This document shows, one piece after another, positions 6,066 to 9,016 of a stretch of 9,016 nt of DNA. Positions within the stretch are counted from its first letter, which is position 1, and each line of letters begins with the position of its first letter. A program made the translations under genes and the position numbers. The notes beneath the pieces are model-generated. The model did not search any database. It had not been told where the DNA came from and worked only from the letters and a program-made list of their open reading frames with translations. Source of the stretch: Candidatus Omnitrophota bacterium (GTDB taxonomy: Bacteria > Hinthialibacterota > Hinthialibacteria > Hinthialibacterales > JAKPRU01); NCBI GenBank assembly GCA_029557025.1, contig JAKPRU010000648.1:1-9016 (forward strand), written 5' to 3'.

Positions 6066-6335
6066 CCGGTTTGTGGGGCGATCCCACGCGGATGGGGTGT
6101 TTCTGCGTGGTGTACTTGCCGGTATCACCGGATGTTGACCGACTTCGTTGTAAGGCTTTGATGCAGCAACTGGGTATCAGCATGTTGGTCGCCATGCCGG
6201 AGAATAAGGGCATTTATTATTATAGAGCCGGGTAAGATGGGGGCGCGTTGCGCTGTTGAGGCCGGGAAGATATTCCGGGATGTTTGCTGACGGCTTCTCT
6301 TGAGCGGGACGCAACAGGACCGGGAGGAAAAGAAC
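6066..6335 (+). other. Spacer between rplL and the STAS gene with competing hairpins and a possible 24-codon ORF
   Basis: I see no rpoB start and no T-run terminator here. GTGGG (6073-6077) can pair with CCCAC (6083-6087), and CCACGC (6084-6089) can instead pair with GCGTGG (6105-6110). The two stems share bases and exclude each other. CCGGT and ACCGG (about 6119-6131) form another short stem. An ORF of 24 codons (6161-6235, MQQLGISMLVAMPENKGI then YYYRAG) has AAGG 5 bp before its ATG. Whether it is translated cannot be told. No convincing sigma70 promoter was found, though AT-rich TATTATTATAG occurs at 6215-6225. Confidence 0.4.
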
Positions 6336-6875
6336 ATGGTTATGCGTGTTCAGATGTCCAGGGAGGGGAATGTGTGTATCCTTAGTATTGCCGGGGAAGA
6401 AGACACCCGAAGCGACGAGGCCGTAACCCGCGTATTTCGGGAATGTTTCGAGGGCGGATGCTACAATATCGTGCTGGATATGACGAAATTGAAGTATCTC
6501 GGCAGTCGACTTCGAAAGGTCCTTCTGGCGAACACCAAGGAGGCATTGGCGGGTGGCGGGAAGATCAAGTTGTTGAATCCGCAGCCGGTGGTGAGGAACG
6601 ACCTGAAAAACAACCGGTTGCTGGATTTTTTTGAGGTTTACAACATTCGCCAGGCTGCAGTGGAGTCTTTTTCCCAGGGTGGCACGCGGCAGGGTCCTGT
6701 TGTTCCGGTCATGGAGCCGGTGGTTTACTCGGATGATTCCGGCGCTCCGGCGGATCATCCTCAGGGGCAGGAGGAGCGACTGGATCGGTTGGAAAACAGT
6801 CTGGTTCAGCTGGTTTCAATCCTTCGTCGGCGGGGGGTTCTGGGTGATGAGGACGAGGATCGGATTTTCGGTTGA
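6336..6875 (+). CDS. STAS-domain protein (anti-sigma factor antagonist-like)
   Basis: A 179-residue protein from the ATG at 6336, chosen because GGAGG (6323-6327) lies 8 bp upstream. The frame itself opens earlier. Residues about 1-105 read as a STAS domain: a beta strand (VCILSIAGEED), a helix (DEAVTRVFRECFE), the central strand (CYNIVLDMTKLKYLG), the loop and helix (SRLRKVLLANTKEALAGG) and the strand KIKLLNP. In SpoIIAA-type antagonists the loop is DSSGhG. Here it is GSRLRK, keeping one Ser (Ser57) but losing Asp and Gly. After a Pro/Gly-rich linker (about 115-145) there is a charged Leu-rich helix (EERLDRLENSLVQLVSILRR, 146-166) that could be a short coiled coil or partner-binding arm. No kinase or phosphatase partner is adjacent. 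It may be co-transcribed with rplL. The domain call is likely; its role in a sigma-factor or polar-localisation switch is unknown. Confidence 0.72.
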   Translation: MVMRVQMSREGNVCILSIAGEEDTRSDEAVTRVFRECFEGGCYNIVLDMTKLKYLGSRLRKVLLANTKEALAGGGKIKLLNPQPVVRNDLKNNRLLDFFEVYNIRQAAVESFSQGGTRQGPVVPVMEPVVYSDDSGAPADHPQGQEERLDRLENSLVQLVSILRRRGVLGDEDEDRIFG

Positions 6876-7176
6876 AAAGAAATAAGGAAGGTGCAGCGTT
6901 TCCTCCGGGGAAAGTCTTTCGTTTTAGGGGATAATTGTGCAAAAATATGTCAGAGACCCGTTGCAATAAAACGGGGTCTCTGTTAGCGTATGCGCAGAAT
7001 GGAGAGGGGTGTGGAAATGTTCACATGGAAGATTCGCGAAAAGCGAATGGTGAGGGGGAGTGAGTGTTGTTTTTCTGCCGGTGCAGTTGGGGGATACAAA
7101 ATCGGAAACATAAAACCTGCGATACATTCGGGTTGAGATCGAGTATCGAAAGTTAAATCGTGGAGGAATGTCTCAG
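6876..7176 (+). other. Non-coding spacer with two hairpins before the Pal genes
   Basis: No convincing gene is seen on either strand. CAGAGACCC (6951-6959) pairs with GGGTCTCTG (6974-6982), and two more pairs form past a bulged G, giving a strong stem. Only TT follows, so it is a poor intrinsic terminator, although it is the best transcript end available for the STAS gene. ATTCGC (7032-7037) pairs with GCGAAT (7043-7048) around GAAAA. TTGGGG (7087-7092), 17 bp before ATAAAA (7110-7115), is a weak candidate promoter only. GGAGG at 7162-7166 is the ribosome-binding site for the next gene. Confidence 0.5.
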
Positions 7177-7830
7177 ATGAACAAGCAATGGGTTTTTCGA
7201 ACTGGTTTGATGGTATGTGCGTTTTTGTTGGCGACCTTTGTCTCTGTGCAAGTCAGCCAAGGGACAACGTGGCCGGAGTTTCAACTCAAAAGTCAAGAGG
7301 CGTTGAACGGTCTGGATTTGATCGACCTCAACCACCCCGGATTGTTCCCGGAGTTGGCGGGCGGTCCAGCGAAGAAAAAAGTGGAGCCGCGTCCGACGCG
7401 AGCCCCTGAACCTCCGACGACTCCCCCAAAGAAAGAGGAAGCACCGACTCGTCCGGATATTCCGGAGAAGATTCCCCTGGGAGACATTGGAGGAGTTCAG
7501 CGTATTCATTTCGATTATGACAAATCCGATATTAAGCCGGAATACGTGGATGATCTGAAGAAGAACGCTGAATTTATGAAAAAGAATCCTCAGTACAAGT
7601 ACCTGATTGAGGGTCATTGCGACGAGCGCGGTTCGAACGAATACAACATCGCTCTGGGCGAGCGACGTGCCAATGCGACTAAGAAGTTCCTGATCGGTTT
7701 GGGTGTCGATGCCGACCGGATGATAACCAAGTCCTGGGGCGAGGAAAAGCCGCTGGATCTTGGCAAGACCGAAGCGGCATATGCGCTCAACCGACGTGCG
7801 GAGTTCTTTGCCATTCCGACGAAGGAATAA
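7177..7830 (+). CDS. OmpA/Pal-domain protein without lipobox
   Basis: A 217-residue protein. The ATG at 7177 is chosen because GGAGG (7162-7166) is 10 bp upstream; the ATG at 7168 would leave almost no spacing. Residues 8-27 are a hydrophobic signal or anchor. Its only Cys (Cys14) is inside the hydrophobic core and not in a lipobox, so lipidation is unlikely. A Pro/Lys/Glu-rich linker (about 64-98) would span periplasm. The C-terminal OmpA-like domain (about 107-212) has RIHFDYDKSDIKPE, LIEGHCDERGSNEYNIALGERRA and SWGEEKP, ending ALNRRAEF. The Asp and Arg positions of the peptidoglycan (diaminopimelate) site of Pal/OmpA are present. It is followed 56 bp later by a second Pal gene sharing about 62 of 104 domain residues by hand count. 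It probably tethers peptidoglycan to the envelope. Confidence 0.87.
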   Translation: MNKQWVFRTGLMVCAFLLATFVSVQVSQGTTWPEFQLKSQEALNGLDLIDLNHPGLFPELAGGPAKKKVEPRPTRAPEPPTTPPKKEEAPTRPDIPEKIPLGDIGGVQRIHFDYDKSDIKPEYVDDLKKNAEFMKKNPQYKYLIEGHCDERGSNEYNIALGERRANATKKFLIGLGVDADRMITKSWGEEKPLDLGKTEAAYALNRRAEFFAIPTKE

Positions 7831-7886
7831 CCTGAAGGCAGCGGTGAAATTGCCGCGACCGGTCAGTCGTACTGAGGAGGACCGCA

Positions 7887-8471
7887 ATGTTGACCTCGAG
7901 GCGTTCGATCACAGTTGTGTTGGCAGCCTGTTTCTTGCTTACGATGGTGGGATGTGCCCGAACCAGCAAGAAAGAGGCCGGACCGCCGGGATACAGCATT
8001 CATGTTGAAAAGTCGGCGGGGGGTATCACAGCGCCTCCGGAAGGGACTGAGATCGGCGGGCCTGCAGCGTTGCCGGATCGTACCAGCGCCGCGATCAACA
8101 CCCCGATCAGCCAGATGCCGGACGCGCGTGAATACGGTGTCGTTGACCGAATCCACTTCGATTACGACAAGTCCGACATCAAGCCGGAATGGATCGAGGG
8201 ACTGAACAACAACGCCCGGTGGATGAAAGACCATGCCGAATTTATTATGCTGATCGAAGGGCATTGTGATGAGCGCGGGACCAATGAATACAACATGGCC
8301 CTCGGTGAGCGTCGCGCCATGACCGCCCGGAATTACATCATCCAAAAGGGTGTGGAGCCGGGGCGGATTCAGATCAAGTCCTGGGGCGAGGAAAAGCCTA
8401 TCGCGTTCGGTCACGATGAGGCGTCCTGGTCCCAGAACCGACGTGCCGAGTTCATGGTGGGAAGACCCTAA
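7887..8471 (+). CDS. pal: Peptidoglycan-associated lipoprotein (Pal)-like
   Basis: A 194-residue protein with the lipobox TMVGC (Cys23) and Ala at +2, so it is predicted to be an outer-membrane lipoprotein by the E. coli sorting rule. A flexible Gly/Pro region follows, then a C-terminal OmpA/Pal domain (about 86-192) with RIHFDYDKSDIKPE, LIEGHCDERGTNEYNMALGERRA, SWGEEKP and QNRRAEFMVG. Family members bind diaminopimelate in peptidoglycan and, with Tol proteins, maintain the outer membrane during division. No tolB or cpoB is next to it here, so the tol linkage is not shown. GGAGG (7876-7880) is 6 bp before the ATG. It is probably in one transcript with the upstream OmpA-domain gene, ending at the terminator at 8504. 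The symbol rests on domain and lipobox only. Confidence 0.9.
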   Translation: MLTSRRSITVVLAACFLLTMVGCARTSKKEAGPPGYSIHVEKSAGGITAPPEGTEIGGPAALPDRTSAAINTPISQMPDAREYGVVDRIHFDYDKSDIKPEWIEGLNNNARWMKDHAEFIMLIEGHCDERGTNEYNMALGERRAMTARNYIIQKGVEPGRIQIKSWGEEKPIAFGHDEASWSQNRRAEFMVGRP

Positions 8472-8503
8472 TCGGCAGGTCTGTGACTGGTATTTGATAC
8501 CCG

Positions 8504-8537
8504 ATACGGCGGGGGTCTGCTCCCGCCGTATTTCTTT
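8504..8537 (+). terminator. Intrinsic terminator after the Pal gene pair
   Basis: ATACGGCGGG (8504-8513) pairs perfectly with CCCGCCGTAT (8522-8531) across the 8-nt loop GGTCTGCT, followed by TTCTTT (8532-8537). It has ten pairs, seven of them G-C. It lies 32 bp after the pal stop and ends the two-gene unit. Confidence 0.88.
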
Positions 8538-8561
8538 GTCACAGGCTGGAAGGCTGTGCCA
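8537..8561 (+). repeat. Candidate interspersed palindrome (REP-like)
   Basis: CACAG (8540-8544) and CTGTG (8554-8558) enclose GCTGGAAGG. After one mismatch, two outer pairs (8537-8538 with 8560-8561) extend the stem. The phrase CACAGGCTGGAAGGCTGTG resembles, from memory, palindromic units scattered in some large Planctomycetota and related genomes. Only one copy is in this window, so repeat status is unproven. Confidence 0.3.
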
Positions 8562-8635
8562 CCCACCTTTTCCTTTACCGATTTGAAGGGAAAGATTGCG
8601 GTAACCTCGTTGGAACGGTATAAGGAGTCAATAAG

Positions 8636-9016
8636 GTGCTGACCATTCACATCCCTCCGCTTCGGGAGAGGCGAGAGGACATTCCGGCGCTGGTTGAGTA
8701 TTTTACCGGCAGATACAGCGACAGTCCGGTCGGTTTTACTGCGGCAGCCATGGAGGCCCTCAAGAATCGGAACTGGCTCGGTAATGTCCGTGAATTGGAG
8801 AATATGATTCGGCGACTGATTCTGCTGAGGCGGAGCGGGACATTCGATATCGGCGATCTGGAGTTCCCGGAAGGGGAGAGCGTCCTGCCGCCGGAACCGG
8901 CTCCGGTGAGTGTCCAAGCGGACGAGGGGATTCCCACGGATCTTTCGGAGGCGCTGGATCACCTGTGGCGGGCGGTTCGGGATTCAAGGGATCATATCCC
9001 CGCGGGAAAGACCTGT
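8636..9016 (+). CDS. Truncated sigma-54 activator: C-terminal end of AAA+ domain only (3' end outside window)
   Basis: The frame opens after TAA at 8621-8623 and runs to the window end without a stop (127 codons from GTG at 8636). AAGGAG (8622-8627) lies 8 bp before GTG, so it could be translated. VLTIHIPPLRERREDIPALVEYF is the end of the sigma-54 interaction AAA+ module that follows the RLN in full-length proteins. ALKNRNWLGNVRELENMIRRLI (41-62) is the WPGNVRELEN sensor-2 motif, with Leu replacing Pro. Everything N-terminal is missing: Walker A, the GAFTGA loop, Walker B and the arginine fingers. It therefore cannot be an ATPase or activate sigma-54 as it stands. Upstream bases in the same frame do not resemble the family, so the break is near 8621. 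After a Pro/Glu-rich linker (about 80-100) the remainder is unrecognised and no helix-turn-helix has been reached. It is most likely a remnant; a small DNA-binding or dominant regulator is possible. Confidence 0.75.
   Translation, partial: MLTIHIPPLRERREDIPALVEYFTGRYSDSPVGFTAAAMEALKNRNWLGNVRELENMIRRLILLRRSGTFDIGDLEFPEGESVLPPEPAPVSVQADEGIPTDLSEALDHLWRAVRDSRDHIPAGKTC

Noticed and set aside
6300..6335. Earlier start of the STAS gene at 6300
   Set aside because: It has no ribosome-binding site, whereas GGAGG is well spaced before the ATG at 6336.
8596..8624. Promoter TTGCGG-17-TATAAG for the sigma-54 activator fragment
   Set aside because: The -10 overlaps the AAGGAG site and the predicted start (about 8631) would leave a nearly leaderless transcript that excludes that site. 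The -35 matches only half the consensus.
1..9016. CRISPR array, insertion-sequence ends or integrase
   Set aside because: No regularly spaced direct repeats, transposase motifs or terminal inverted repeats were seen.

Overview
The window looks like chromosomal DNA from an uncultured, diderm (Gram-negative type) bacterium of moderate GC. The diderm assignment rests on two Pal/OmpA-type peptidoglycan-binding proteins, one with a clear lipobox, and on a second predicted lipoprotein. The ribosomal-protein block is typical bacterial. The first three genes (an iron-sulfur aldo/keto reductase, a DUF6599-like lipoprotein and a Gfo/Idh/MocA oxidoreductase) form the kind of cluster often met in under-cultured phyla of the Planctomycetota, Latescibacterota or Hydrogenedentota sort. 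That placement is inference and no phylum can be fixed from the sequence alone. All genes are on the + strand.

Positions 1-2648 hold the 3' end of a metabolic operon: aldo/keto reductase with a C-terminal ferredoxin-like domain, then a DUF6599-like lipoprotein, then a Gfo/Idh/MocA oxidoreductase. Both junctions carry 4-bp ATGA overlaps (the second depends on the start chosen). Positions 2649-2794 are a compact control region. It has a 12-bp palindrome and a 13-bp-stem hairpin, then a near-consensus sigma70 promoter, then a terminator-like hairpin plus T-run exactly where the transcript should begin.

Positions 2795-6065 are the conserved secE-nusG-rplK-rplA-rplJ-rplL block. It couples protein export (SecE), transcription elongation (NusG) and assembly of the L11/L1/L10-L12 stalks of the large ribosomal subunit. 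Between rplA and rplJ lies a recognisable L10 leader RNA ending in a strong intrinsic terminator, the usual site of L10-L12 feedback. rplJ itself starts with TTG behind a perfect Shine-Dalgarno sequence. rpoB, which normally follows rplL, is absent. Instead a 270-bp spacer leads to a STAS-domain protein (6336-6875) with a degenerate phosphorylation loop.

Positions 6876-7176 are a non-coding spacer with two hairpins. Positions 7177-8471 hold two adjacent Pal/OmpA-domain genes, related but not identical. The first has a plain signal sequence or anchor and a proline-rich linker, and the second is a lipoprotein. They end at a strong terminator (8504-8537). After a short palindrome that may be an interspersed repeat, the window closes in a fragment (from 8636) of a sigma-54 activator. 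This fragment keeps only the C-terminal end of the AAA+ domain and has lost the ATPase core. The points most worth following are the promoter-proximal terminator, the L10 leader, the loss of the rplL-rpoB junction, the STAS protein, the twin Pal genes and the truncated sigma-54 activator.
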